A DNA stretch of 64,000 nucleotides from Paenibacillus cymbidii. GTDB lineage: Bacteria > Bacillota > Bacilli > Paenibacillales > NBRC-103111. The stretch covers positions 33,753 to 97,752 of the forward strand of contig NZ_SHLX01000033.1 of NCBI RefSeq assembly GCF_004764705.1. The letters run 5' to 3'. The notes under the pieces are model-generated. The model was given only the letters and a program-made list of their open reading frames with translations. It was not told the origin of the DNA and searched no databases. Position 1 is the stretch's first letter, and every line of letters begins with the position of its first letter. Shown here piece after piece: positions 51,537 to 60,276 of the stretch. The position numbers and the translations under genes are program-made.

Positions 51537-51917
51537 TTAACTCACCACCATATTTGAAAGCTGTAATACGAACTTTTCATAGTTCCCAGCATAATTATAG
51601 ATATCATTTAGAAGGGGAACCCCCCGCTCTAAGTGAGCTTTAAAGTAGAGCGGGAAATAATCTTCATCAGATAAATTCTCACCGGTATGTTGTATAATAA
51701 GAGCTTTATAAATAGCATCATACTCCCCTGTCAAAGTGACGCGGTTAAACTCTAATCCGTTCTGGTCTCGATGCAAACTAATATCGATTGGATTTGAATC
51801 CATTAAGGAGACCGAAATCGCAAGACGCGCTAAAACATTAGGTTGTAAATTCACGCTATTTTGCAGTGCTTTGATTTGCTCCTCAGCTTTTTTGGAAGTT
51901 CGTAATCTAAAATTCAT
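51537..51917 (-). CDS. dndE: DNA sulfur modification protein DndE
   Basis: A 126-residue DndE homologue. Recognised from LRTSKKAEEQIKALQ, LQPNVLARLAISVSL, EFNRVTLTGEYDAIYKAL and FKAHLERGVPLL, which follow known DndE in order. DndE is a small helical protein that binds nicked double-stranded DNA and is needed for sulfur insertion. ATG follows GAGGGGC, overlapping the end of dndD. The C-terminus is about 15 residues longer than the Streptomyces-type protein. Confidence 0.93.
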   Translation of the reverse strand: MNFRLRTSKKAEEQIKALQNSVNLQPNVLARLAISVSLMDSNPIDISLHRDQNGLEFNRVTLTGEYDAIYKALIIQHTGENLSDEDYFPLYFKAHLERGVPLLNDIYNYAGNYEKFVLQLSNMVVS

Positions 51918-51918
51918 T

Positions 51919-53892
51919 TTAAGCCCCTCTTCGCTTTACCCATGTAATTCCAGTCTCTTCAGAAAAAGATATTTCATATACTTTGGACAATGAATGAGTC
52001 AAATGCTGTATTTCCGCATCAGAGATTTCAGAATCTGTTGCTAGAACAATAGTTTGAAACTTCGTGTTTGCAAGAAAACTTTTTACAATAGCCTCTCGAT
52101 GTTTTAGGTCCAGTCTCCCTAGTAAAGTATCTAAAACCAGCGGCATTTGTCTTCTAGATACAATCATGAACGCTTGTATAATTGCTAGCAAAAATAATTG
52201 ACGTTCGCCTGCGGACATTAGCTCAGGTAAGATTTCAATATTCCCCATACCTTGCATACTTAATTGAAATGACTCTGGGTCAATATAAAGGGATTTCACA
52301 TAATCACGTTTCTGAAGCAATTTTGCAAATTGGTTCTTAATTTCATTAGATAGTTCTGTGACTTGTTGTCGAAGGGACCGCGTTTGAAAATCAATCATTA
52401 AATTTTGTATTCTCTCCGCCAACTTAAAGGTGCTTTCCTCGCGTTGCGAATCATTTACTTTTTGAAGTATACGCTCTCTCTGCAATTTATATTGATCAAG
52501 CAATTCAATTACTTTATTTGCTTCTTCTTGATAAGATAACAACATAGTCATATCTTTAGAGATTTCTTCGTTATATTTTTCCGATTCATCCCATGTATTT
52601 TTTAAAGCTGACTCTGTCAAGCTTTTTTCAAGCTGCTTTCGAAGTGATTGAATTTCTGATGTACAGACTGAAATGATTTTAAACCATGATTTGAACTTCT
52701 TTTCAGTATATTTTTTTGATTGAATATCCAAATTTTGTAACCTCAATAACTCGGCCATAGTTAAATCATGGATATGTGTAATATCGACTTTCCCAGCTAA
52801 ATGATTGACCATAAATGAAAGAAAAGAGTCTAGCTCTTCAGAATTTGCTGTTCTGGTATCTTTGCTGACCCATTCTTTTATCATTTGTTCTTTTTGTTCA
52901 GCGATTACCGAATAGGCCAATTTTATAGCACGGTTGTTTTGCTCATGTAATGCTGTTTGCAATGTACGTGAAAGAAGATTACCGAGCATTTGAAAAGGAA
53001 GGCGTTCCGCAATAGCAGTCTTAATTTGCTCGTTTGTTTTTAAGCGTATTTCCTCTTTCTCTTTAATAGCCAACTCAATCTTTCTACGTTCCTCAGCCAT
53101 AAGTCCCCCATTTACTCGGAACTCATTTAACAAACTCTCTCTCACTTGTTTCTTCTCTTCAATTTCCTTCTCCTTATCACTTATCAAAGCGAATAATTGG
53201 CTTCGTCGGTCTTCATATTGCTCAATTTCTTGACGAATTGTACGAAGCATCTGTTCCTCTGCTTCCATTTTTTTAAGCAATTCTTCTTTATTGAATGTAT
53301 TTCCTAGGTCTTCCCGTAACTTATCGATTAAGTCTAGTCCAAACATGTTCATTGAACCTTCTTGGAGTACCGTCGAAAAGTCAGCATTTCTCAAAATATA
53401 GTCTATACGCTCCCCGTCAAAAAAGAAAAATTGCATCATGGAGGGCGGAATAACAGACCGAATCCGTTCTTCAACTTCAAAGATTTCCGCTTGATGCAAT
53501 TCTTTACCTTCGCGGTAGATTACAACAGTTTCATTCAATTTCCCAATCAAGTCGATTCTCCATTGACGTTCTAACTGGATTGTTTCGGTTATTCGACCCG
53601 ATTTCCAGCGAAAAACGATCTTAACATCAAACTGTCCTTCCGGATTTTCTTTCCGTGCAAGGCGATTTTGTCGTTGCTTTACGAGGGATTGGTATTTCGG
53701 TGTCATACTCTTTAATCCTAATGAAAATGGTCCATATATTCCAAGTTGAATAGCCTCTAATAATGTTGTTTTTCCTGCCCCATTATGACCCATTATCAGC
53801 ACAACAGGACGATCTTTTTCGGGTTGGAGGTTAAATACATGCCGCCCCATAAATGGACCAAAATTATTTATTTCTATTTGTGTGATAATCAT
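51919..53892 (-). CDS. dndD: DNA sulfur modification ATPase DndD
   Basis: A 657-residue SMC-like ATPase. Walker A GHNGAGKTTLLEA near residue 35, long coiled coils (about 200-300 and 400-520), the signature LMSAGERQLFLLAI and Walker B LVLDTLLGRLD. DndD provides ATPase and perhaps nicking activity for phosphorothioation and associates with DndC and DndE. Start overlaps the dndC stop by four bases (ATGA). Confidence 0.93.
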   Translation of the reverse strand: MIITQIEINNFGPFMGRHVFNLQPEKDRPVVLIMGHNGAGKTTLLEAIQLGIYGPFSLGLKSMTPKYQSLVKQRQNRLARKENPEGQFDVKIVFRWKSGRITETIQLERQWRIDLIGKLNETVVIYREGKELHQAEIFEVEERIRSVIPPSMMQFFFFDGERIDYILRNADFSTVLQEGSMNMFGLDLIDKLREDLGNTFNKEELLKKMEAEEQMLRTIRQEIEQYEDRRSQLFALISDKEKEIEEKKQVRESLLNEFRVNGGLMAEERRKIELAIKEKEEIRLKTNEQIKTAIAERLPFQMLGNLLSRTLQTALHEQNNRAIKLAYSVIAEQKEQMIKEWVSKDTRTANSEELDSFLSFMVNHLAGKVDITHIHDLTMAELLRLQNLDIQSKKYTEKKFKSWFKIISVCTSEIQSLRKQLEKSLTESALKNTWDESEKYNEEISKDMTMLLSYQEEANKVIELLDQYKLQRERILQKVNDSQREESTFKLAERIQNLMIDFQTRSLRQQVTELSNEIKNQFAKLLQKRDYVKSLYIDPESFQLSMQGMGNIEILPELMSAGERQLFLLAIIQAFMIVSRRQMPLVLDTLLGRLDLKHREAIVKSFLANTKFQTIVLATDSEISDAEIQHLTHSLSKVYEISFSEETGITWVKRRGA

Positions 53893-55253
53893 TCCAACAC
53901 TTCCTCATAAGAACCAATGTGTAGCCACTGTTCCCTTAATATAGATATCATTTCTTTAGTCATCCCATGTCTATATGAATACCCTAGATTTTTCCACTCC
54001 AAAAAGAGCAACCTTTGGACGATTTCGTACGGAACCTCATATTGATTACATAATTCCTCAAGAAGTTTTAATTGATCATGAGAGAGAATTTCTCTTTCAG
54101 AACCGGACCACTGAAGCTCTACATTAAAAATATTATTGTAGATATCCAAAACGCTAAGTTCCCAATCTCCCGCCGCCAGCCAGATTTCCTGGATTTTATA
54201 AAGCTCCTCCAGAGAAATCAATTCATAGGTCTGACCTTCAGGTGTTCGGACTTGCTTCTGGGTTTGAAGAAGTTCACTAAGTATTTCTTTCCTTGCCTCC
54301 AAAGTAAATGGCCCTAACCCAATTTGATCTGGGGCGGTATAGTACACCGTACCATTCATTCTTTTCTTTTCGCGGCGATTCGAGTCATCTCTAATTTCGA
54401 CTAACCAATCACGATAAATGAGCAAGGGCTCTAACCAATCCTGCCCATTTTGAATAAAACCACTTAGTGCTTTATCTTCTGTCACTACAGTACAAGTCCA
54501 ACATCCAAACCTACTGTTTCCACACGATGGGGTGGACTTATCAATGACTAATGGGCATTCACTATTTGAATTCTGATACATAGCAAGTAATTCATTATTA
54601 TCACTTCCCCACGGCGAAGGAACCTGAAGTAAATATGTCCACACATCATCTGTTGTAAAATCTCGAATCGGAGCATATACGTAGGCATTAGATAGTGTAG
54701 AATGTCTGCTTAGTAAGCGACCTTGTACTGAATGCTTATTCATCGTTTGTGCTCTAGAAGAACTCTCGGCAGAACGAACACCTAACACCATAATGACTTC
54801 TCCGAATTCAGAAACCTTTTCAAGGATAAAACGATTGGCCGGATCTATTTTCATCCGGTCCGTACACCATCTAAATTTTTGCCTTGGAGCTGGATATCCC
54901 CTGCCGATCATGTTGACCCAAAAGGTTTGATCAGTTAACGGTTTTACCTTATGCGTGGTAATTGGTAATCCTTTTTGCATCGCAGATTCTTCAATTAAGC
55001 GTAACGTGTTATTGATATAGTCAATAATTAGTGGTGTCTCAACAAGTGTATCCGAAGAAATGACATAAATAGGTTTATGCAATTCCTGTCGTGCTGCTAA
55101 GCGTTCTAATGCGGTAAATATTAATTGTACGACTGCAGTTGAATCTTTTCCGCCGCTGTATCCAATTACCCAGGGACGATCATCTTCCATGTATAAATTC
55201 TCTATCTCATGATACACATCTGTTAAATTAAATAGATTAGTTAGATTTATCAA
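53889..55253 (-). CDS. dndC: Phosphorothioation sulfurtransferase DndC (PAPS-reductase-like)
   Basis: A 454-residue PP-loop protein: SGGKDST at residues 33-39, a PAPS-reductase-like core (KFRWCTDRMKIDP, VLGVRSAESSSRA), and a cysteine cluster CPLVIDKSTPSCGNSRFGCW then TC that can hold an iron-sulfur cluster. DndC activates the DNA backbone with ATP and inserts sulfur. It starts at TTG, overlapping the dndB stop (TTGA), with GAGGAAG upstream. Confidence 0.94.
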   Translation of the reverse strand: MINLTNLFNLTDVYHEIENLYMEDDRPWVIGYSGGKDSTAVVQLIFTALERLAARQELHKPIYVISSDTLVETPLIIDYINNTLRLIEESAMQKGLPITTHKVKPLTDQTFWVNMIGRGYPAPRQKFRWCTDRMKIDPANRFILEKVSEFGEVIMVLGVRSAESSSRAQTMNKHSVQGRLLSRHSTLSNAYVYAPIRDFTTDDVWTYLLQVPSPWGSDNNELLAMYQNSNSECPLVIDKSTPSCGNSRFGCWTCTVVTEDKALSGFIQNGQDWLEPLLIYRDWLVEIRDDSNRREKKRMNGTVYYTAPDQIGLGPFTLEARKEILSELLQTQKQVRTPEGQTYELISLEELYKIQEIWLAAGDWELSVLDIYNNIFNVELQWSGSEREILSHDQLKLLEELCNQYEVPYEIVQRLLFLEWKNLGYSYRHGMTKEMISILREQWLHIGSYEEVLE

Positions 55254-56347
55254 TTGCTGCTCACTTCCTCTTGGAACTTGCTTTCATATTTCATATCTTC
55301 ATCATCTAGAGAAATATCCATCTTACTCTTAATATAGGAAGAAGTTAATCGAATCGCTTCTATATTATTTGTTATACGTCCTGCACTAGATATAGCTCGT
55401 CCTATCCAATCGCGATTAGATTTAGACCAATCAATTTGCGTCAATAATGAAAGTTTGCTAAAATGCTTATCTCCAAAATCGTAATATAATGCCGCCCCAA
55501 TGAGACCCATTGCCTCAACGAAAACACTGTAACCTATAATGTAATTTTTGCGAAGTTTTGAAGCAGTAAGTTCTCTCTTTTGAATCATGTTCCATTCCGG
55601 AACTTGTTGACTCAATGCTTCCCAGAAAGAAATCGCTATCGTCACTTCATCTGAATCAATATTTTGCCCCTTTGTTTTACGTAATAAGTTTTTTAAAGTG
55701 TTGTAGATGCTACTCAATGTAAACAGTTTTGGTGATAGCATAGCAAGAGTTGGTGATTCAAAATCAGTGAAATGACGTAAAAATGTGAGGCTTTGGACAA
55801 CATCCTTGGTTACAATTGATAAAGGGTCACGAAAATCATATAAAATACCAATTGAACGAGTAGTATTAACGGCGTGTTTATTTAAATCCGCGAACATCTG
55901 CTGACTCCGCTGTAAACCAGCATCATAGAAGAATACAACTGATATCGTTTCTTCCCCAAGTTCGGGTCTTAATTTTAATGCTTCTTCGATTGCTGCCCTA
56001 CGGTGCTGGCCGTCATTGATCAAAAACCTTGAACCCATAGGTATAACCAGTTGCCCTAATTCAGATGAATCACCTGAAGATATAAAAGTTACCTCGCCGT
56101 CAATCGATGCAGTGAGTGAAGAAAAGACATAATCAGTAACGTTATCCACAATATACTGTGTAATACTTGGGATTCGAGATCTATTTAATACACGTTGAGC
56201 CCTATATTCAGGTGGGACCTCATCTTCATCGAACAGGAAAATTTTTGGTATTAATTTCAAAGGACACATCGCAATGTAGTATTCTCGTCCAGCTTGAATA
56301 CCGCGAATAGCAGGAAATGAATACGTAAAGGCTTGTGATAAATTCAT
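55250..56347 (-). CDS. dndB: DndB, DGQHR-domain regulator
   Basis: A 365-residue DGQHR protein with the signature INDGQHRRAAI (about 110-120), preceded by the ParB-like fold block and followed by VVFFYDAGLQRSQQMFADLN, typical of DndB. DndB is known as a repressor of dnd expression in some bacteria and modulates modification density. The ATG at 56347 is eight bases after GGAGG; the frame is open 34 codons further upstream, across the promoter. It is the first gene of dndB-C-D-E-A. Confidence 0.92.
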   Translation of the reverse strand: MNLSQAFTYSFPAIRGIQAGREYYIAMCPLKLIPKIFLFDEDEVPPEYRAQRVLNRSRIPSITQYIVDNVTDYVFSSLTASIDGEVTFISSGDSSELGQLVIPMGSRFLINDGQHRRAAIEEALKLRPELGEETISVVFFYDAGLQRSQQMFADLNKHAVNTTRSIGILYDFRDPLSIVTKDVVQSLTFLRHFTDFESPTLAMLSPKLFTLSSIYNTLKNLLRKTKGQNIDSDEVTIAISFWEALSQQVPEWNMIQKRELTASKLRKNYIIGYSVFVEAMGLIGAALYYDFGDKHFSKLSLLTQIDWSKSNRDWIGRAISSAGRITNNIEAIRLTSSYIKSKMDISLDDEDMKYESKFQEEVSSN

Positions 56348-56376
56348 ACGTTTTTCCTCCATACTACGTACGTAAA

Positions 56377-56418
56377 AACAGATATATACATTATATCTGT
56401 TAGCCTTGGGATTGAAAA
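56377..56418 (-). promoter_or_regulatory. dndB promoter with overlapping dyad operator
   Basis: Minus-strand promoter TTTTCA, 17-base spacer, perfect TATAAT (-10 at 56390-56395). A perfect inverted repeat with ten-base arms AACAGATATA/TATATCTGTT and a five-base centre (56377-56401) covers the -10 and the likely start of transcription. A repressor bound there would block initiation; DndB is the obvious candidate. Confidence 0.75.
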
Positions 56419-56430
56419 GTAGTATTATAG

Positions 56431-56460
56431 GAAAAAATAAAACCACCAAAATTGGTGGCC
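56431..56460 (-). terminator. Terminator between the SIR2 module and dndB
   Basis: On the minus strand the stem CCACCAA/TTGGTGG is followed by TTTTATTTTTT, 40 bases after the stop of the methyltransferase-like gene and just upstream of the dndB promoter. Confidence 0.75.
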
Positions 56461-56499
56461 AGTTACGTATACTATTCTACAGGACTTAGAATTCCCTAA

Positions 56500-57447
56500 T
56501 TAAAGGTCAGTTTCGGAAAATGTAGGGAAAAATCTATAGTTCTCTGAGTATTTTCGAATATCCTCATGTTTTACCCCCGGTAATACAACATTTGCTAAGT
56601 CCTCATTTGGAAGTTGTGCGTCAAGATTTCTGATTTCTCTAATTGTAAGACTTGGGACCTCTATATAAAAGGGGGATTCTTCGATTTTTATATACGGAAG
56701 TCGAAAAAATCCGCATTTTTCAAACCTTTCTTTTTCTCCTTCTTCATAAAATATACCTCCAAAAGTCATCATTCTTGCACCATCTGAGTAGTGAAAATTG
56801 AAAAGTTGTTGAAAAACAAATTTATTGCCATTTCTTCTTGGGAAATTCCTTGTATTAATCGTCTCAATTATCTTATCCAAAATAATTCTTCTTGTTACCA
56901 AAGCAGCTTTCCAATTCTCACAGTCATCTTCTTTAATATAATGAGGAATATTATTTAAACTTTTCTTTATTACATGATAAGCCTGGTTTGGGCGGTAATG
57001 TGCATTACAAGTAAACACCACAACGGATCCTGATATGATATTAGAAAAAATCGTATTCACATCTGTCAGTACATCTTCATTAATTTGAGTATCATAATCT
57101 AACCATATTATACTTTTGTAATCCCATTGCAGAGTTGGGAGTATTTCTTGAGATAACCCGAACTGCATTTCAATGCAATTAAAGGGTTTATTAAATTCAA
57201 ACCTTTCTTGATTTTCAATATCCTTCTCTATGCTAATCATGTTAGTAATTCCCAAATTTTTATGAAACAAGATAAAATCACTGAAAAATGTTGACCCAAA
57301 CCCGATATATCTATAAGTCTCAAGAGCAGCAAATTCATCTAATTTCCTAAAAGATTCACATAACATTTTACGTTCAATCGCCTTAGAGGGTCGGATACTG
57401 TAGTTAATTCTTTCATAACTTGATACTTTTTCTATTATTCCTTCCAT
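56500..57447 (-). CDS. Methyltransferase-fold protein of the SIR2/GHKL module
   Basis: A 315-residue protein with a class I methyltransferase-like core: a glycine motif YIGFGSTFFSDF (residues 47-58), an acidic end of the next strand in MISIEKD (70-76) and IIWLDYDTQI (113-122). The usual DNA methylase motifs (DPPY, NPPF, PCQ) are absent, so base methylation of DNA is unlikely. A small-molecule, protein or cofactor-binding role is open. ATG directly follows the stop of the GHKL gene, so the two are translationally coupled. Confidence 0.7.
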   Translation of the reverse strand: MEGIIEKVSSYERINYSIRPSKAIERKMLCESFRKLDEFAALETYRYIGFGSTFFSDFILFHKNLGITNMISIEKDIENQERFEFNKPFNCIEMQFGLSQEILPTLQWDYKSIIWLDYDTQINEDVLTDVNTIFSNIISGSVVVFTCNAHYRPNQAYHVIKKSLNNIPHYIKEDDCENWKAALVTRRIILDKIIETINTRNFPRRNGNKFVFQQLFNFHYSDGARMMTFGGIFYEEGEKERFEKCGFFRLPYIKIEESPFYIEVPSLTIREIRNLDAQLPNEDLANVVLPGVKHEDIRKYSENYRFFPTFSETDL

Positions 57448-58758
57448 CTACTTGCACTCCATTCGATAAAAGTATTCAAATGTCTTTTCTCCTAGCTCTT
57501 TTAGACTTGTGACATTTAAAACACTTTTAGCTTTTTCAATCTCTGCAATAGGTTTGTTATATTGAATCTTCTGCGTCAGAGGTTTCCTAATTATTTTTAA
57601 TTTTGGGGATTGAAACACTGGTTTTAGAGCATTAATATCAATTGTCGATATTCTTTGTGTTGTCATTGTCTCTAATTTTTCAGTGTAATTCATTTCAATT
57701 TCATATTCGGTTTCTTCGTTATCTCCATATGGATTATCTTTAATTTTCTTCAGAAAGTCCGTAACTGGTCTCATTATATTTAACATTTTTTGTTGAGCGT
57801 AGCGAAACAATTTTGAGTCACTATCTATACCATTTTTGGTAGTATTCCATGGCAAGAGCTCAGACTTAATTGCATCAAAGAAAATATAACCTCTAAACAT
57901 TGCATATGTGTTATGGAATAAATTATGCCCGTTGCCCCAACCAGTTAACTCACTTTTGTCAGCTTCAACTAATAATCTTCCATTACAGTAAATATACCAT
58001 CCAGCCTCTTGTGGGGTTCCTGTTTTCGTCATACCCGCATAAATCCTTATATTCACACCATTTACTTCCTCTTCAACATATGCCGGTTTCAATTCATCAG
58101 AAAAATATAATTCAACTGGTACATGTTCTAGTAAAATTCCATTAATATATATTTTCAGGCCTTTCTCTATTACTGTTTCATGAGAAGTCCTTACCTCTTT
58201 GATTAAACTAGTAATAAAAGAGTTCGTACTAAACTGCTCGGCGGTATTTTCATTTAACTTAGTGACACAAATAGAAGTTCCATACGGCTGCTGTTGTGTA
58301 CTCTCATCTAATTCTGAAAATTCTAATGTCCATTCTTTCTTTTGCTTCCATTCATCTATGTTAATATCAAGTTTAAATCTGGACTTTTCACATATTGATT
58401 GAATCAGAAATAACTTCCCCATCTTAAATAAAGCTCTCTTCATCCCAACACCAAATCTACCAACAGAATGTGGTAAATCCGGTGCATCATCAGGCCTCCC
58501 GAATCTAAAAGCATAGTTCCTAGCAATGTGAGAAGAGAATCCCCCGCAGTTATCTTCAATTTCAAATCTCTCATTATCGGCTCTAATCTTTATGTATAAA
58601 TCGGAATAGTCTCCTGAAGGTCGTAGTTTAATTGCTCCATCAACACTGTTATCGATTAGATCTTGAATTGCATTAATTAACGGGATATCTTTAACAAGCA
58701 TATTTATAAAAAATTCCTTTGTAGGTTCTGCGTTTATTTCATTTTGGTTAAACTCCAC
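57448..58758 (-). CDS. GHKL (Hsp90/MORC-like) ATPase
   Basis: A 436-residue GHKL ATPase with all Bergerat motifs: N-box LIDNSVDGA (34-42), G1 EDNCGGF (68-74) and G2 SVGRFGVGMKRALF (98-111), then the S5-like middle domain (TKTGTPQEAGWYIYCNGRLL) with the catalytic Lys region. Such ATPases (MORC/MutL-like) form ATP-closed clamps and occur in bacterial conflict systems. Start is GTG behind GGGGGAG, 20 bases after the SIR2 gene. The C-terminal third (about 320-436) is charged and has no recognisable domain. Confidence 0.88.
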   Translation of the reverse strand: MEFNQNEINAEPTKEFFINMLVKDIPLINAIQDLIDNSVDGAIKLRPSGDYSDLYIKIRADNERFEIEDNCGGFSSHIARNYAFRFGRPDDAPDLPHSVGRFGVGMKRALFKMGKLFLIQSICEKSRFKLDINIDEWKQKKEWTLEFSELDESTQQQPYGTSICVTKLNENTAEQFSTNSFITSLIKEVRTSHETVIEKGLKIYINGILLEHVPVELYFSDELKPAYVEEEVNGVNIRIYAGMTKTGTPQEAGWYIYCNGRLLVEADKSELTGWGNGHNLFHNTYAMFRGYIFFDAIKSELLPWNTTKNGIDSDSKLFRYAQQKMLNIMRPVTDFLKKIKDNPYGDNEETEYEIEMNYTEKLETMTTQRISTIDINALKPVFQSPKLKIIRKPLTQKIQYNKPIAEIEKAKSVLNVTSLKELGEKTFEYFYRMECK

Positions 58759-58777
58759 TGATTCTCCCCCTCAATAG

Positions 58778-60049
58778 TCATCCGACAATCGCCTTTAACA
58801 AATCAGGAATTTCATCATGATCTTCAAACCAAACAATTCGGATACCCAGCTTTTCAAAAGAACGTTCCCTAGACAAATGAAAATCATCAAGAAAAGCATT
58901 TAATAATTCAGATGATAGTCCACTAGTGAGTTCTTTAAATTGATCTTCTTCAACTTCTAAATCTAGCCTTTGCATAAGAGCGAAGTGCTTTACTTTATTT
59001 GAATTTCTTCTCGAGGAAATGTCCAGTATTCGCCTCATATTAGGATCACTCATCGAAAGTCCAATAAATAGACAAACATTCTCCTTTAATACATGCATCT
59101 GAGTAATATTCGACCAGGAATAAGCATCAGTATAAACGGTATGGTATGCCTGCTCACTAAAAACAATTAAATTCCCATCAATATCATCATATTTATTTTC
59201 ATGCTGAGGTAGATAGCCATGAACATGAAAAATAGGCAATACATTAGGGTTAATCTCATCATCTTCCTTAAAAACAGGCATATGGTCAACAGGAACTTCA
59301 GCCAAATGCTGCTCTAACAAATCATCATAGTTAAATGTAACGACAGAGCGTATACGATATTTACCACGATGATTGCATAGTTTAGCAAGCCATACTAGTG
59401 TTCCCGATGAGTATGCCCTTCTTCGCCTACCGTAAAGAGCTTCCCTAATGTATTTCGATATTGCTGAACGGGAATTTATTGTTGATTCTAAGAAAAAAGC
59501 ATTAATTATAGGAGACTCATCTCGAAGTTTACTGAGCAGATTGGCCATTAGCTGCTTATCTGTTTCATTTACAGAAGCAGTGCATAATTTTCCACCAAAT
59601 TTTTTAGTACTCATCTGCCTTACAACAGCATCATTCAGTTTCTCTAACAGTGCGTCCCAACTGGGGAATCCGGCAGACGTGGAAACGCCTGCACCTAAAA
59701 AGAGTGATAACTGATCACGTTGAAATACATTACGAATTTGACCGACGTACTCTTCTCTTTTTACTTTCCAATCAGGCTGTGGGTCAATCGGTTTAACAAA
59801 AACACTCTTATCTTCTTGTGGCAACAGAGCATACTTATCACCGAGTTTTTCAAAATACCTCTTCCGCGCAGCTTGAACTCCAACATAACCTTTCATATGA
59901 CGTCTAATTGCTTGAGTAAGAACGCCTATTTCATTAGCAGTATTAAATTGATACCATCCGTTTTTATGAATTACTTCAAGTATTTCCTCTGGACGAGCCG
60001 GTCTCCCTAACTCTTTAACTGCAAGTATAGCCGCGTCATATATCTTCAT
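58778..60049 (-). CDS. HARE-HTH/SIR2 fusion protein
   Basis: A 423-residue protein. Residues 1-75 resemble the HARE-HTH (HB1/ASXL) domain: IYDAAILAVKELGRPARPEE, IHKNGWYQF, ANEIGVLTQAIRRHM and YFEKLGDKYAL. Then a SIR2 domain: LFLGAGVSTSAGFPSW (117-131), VTFNYDDLLE (237-246), FHVHGYLP (274-281, with the catalytic His) and LFIGLSMSDPNMRRIL. Defence SIR2 domains deplete NAD+ when triggered. HARE-HTH domains are proposed to sense modified DNA. ATG follows GGGAG. It is the first gene of the three-gene operon and is divergent from the DUF932 gene. Confidence 0.85.
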   Translation of the reverse strand: MKIYDAAILAVKELGRPARPEEILEVIHKNGWYQFNTANEIGVLTQAIRRHMKGYVGVQAARKRYFEKLGDKYALLPQEDKSVFVKPIDPQPDWKVKREEYVGQIRNVFQRDQLSLFLGAGVSTSAGFPSWDALLEKLNDAVVRQMSTKKFGGKLCTASVNETDKQLMANLLSKLRDESPIINAFFLESTINSRSAISKYIREALYGRRRRAYSSGTLVWLAKLCNHRGKYRIRSVVTFNYDDLLEQHLAEVPVDHMPVFKEDDEINPNVLPIFHVHGYLPQHENKYDDIDGNLIVFSEQAYHTVYTDAYSWSNITQMHVLKENVCLFIGLSMSDPNMRRILDISSRRNSNKVKHFALMQRLDLEVEEDQFKELTSGLSSELLNAFLDDFHLSRERSFEKLGIRIVWFEDHDEIPDLLKAIVG

Positions 60050-60276
60050 AATCCCAAACTCCCGTTACTAGATTCAAAGAATCACGTTCTATTGAACTAG
60101 GAATTCGACACAAAAAAACATTTTCCTTCCTTTGGAAAGCCCCCAGTAAAACTCCTATTGCATGGATTGCAGCAAATATCGAAAAGTGTCGTTCATCATT
60201 TCTATATTATAGTATTGAAATCTGCTACTGGATTCCATCTATTTATCAGTTTCAAATATAACAGGGAGATGATTCA

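Noticed and set aside
56500..57447. Methyltransferase-like protein considered as a DNA base methylase of a restriction-modification pair
   Set aside because: No DPPY, NPPF or PC motifs and no target-recognition domain visible.
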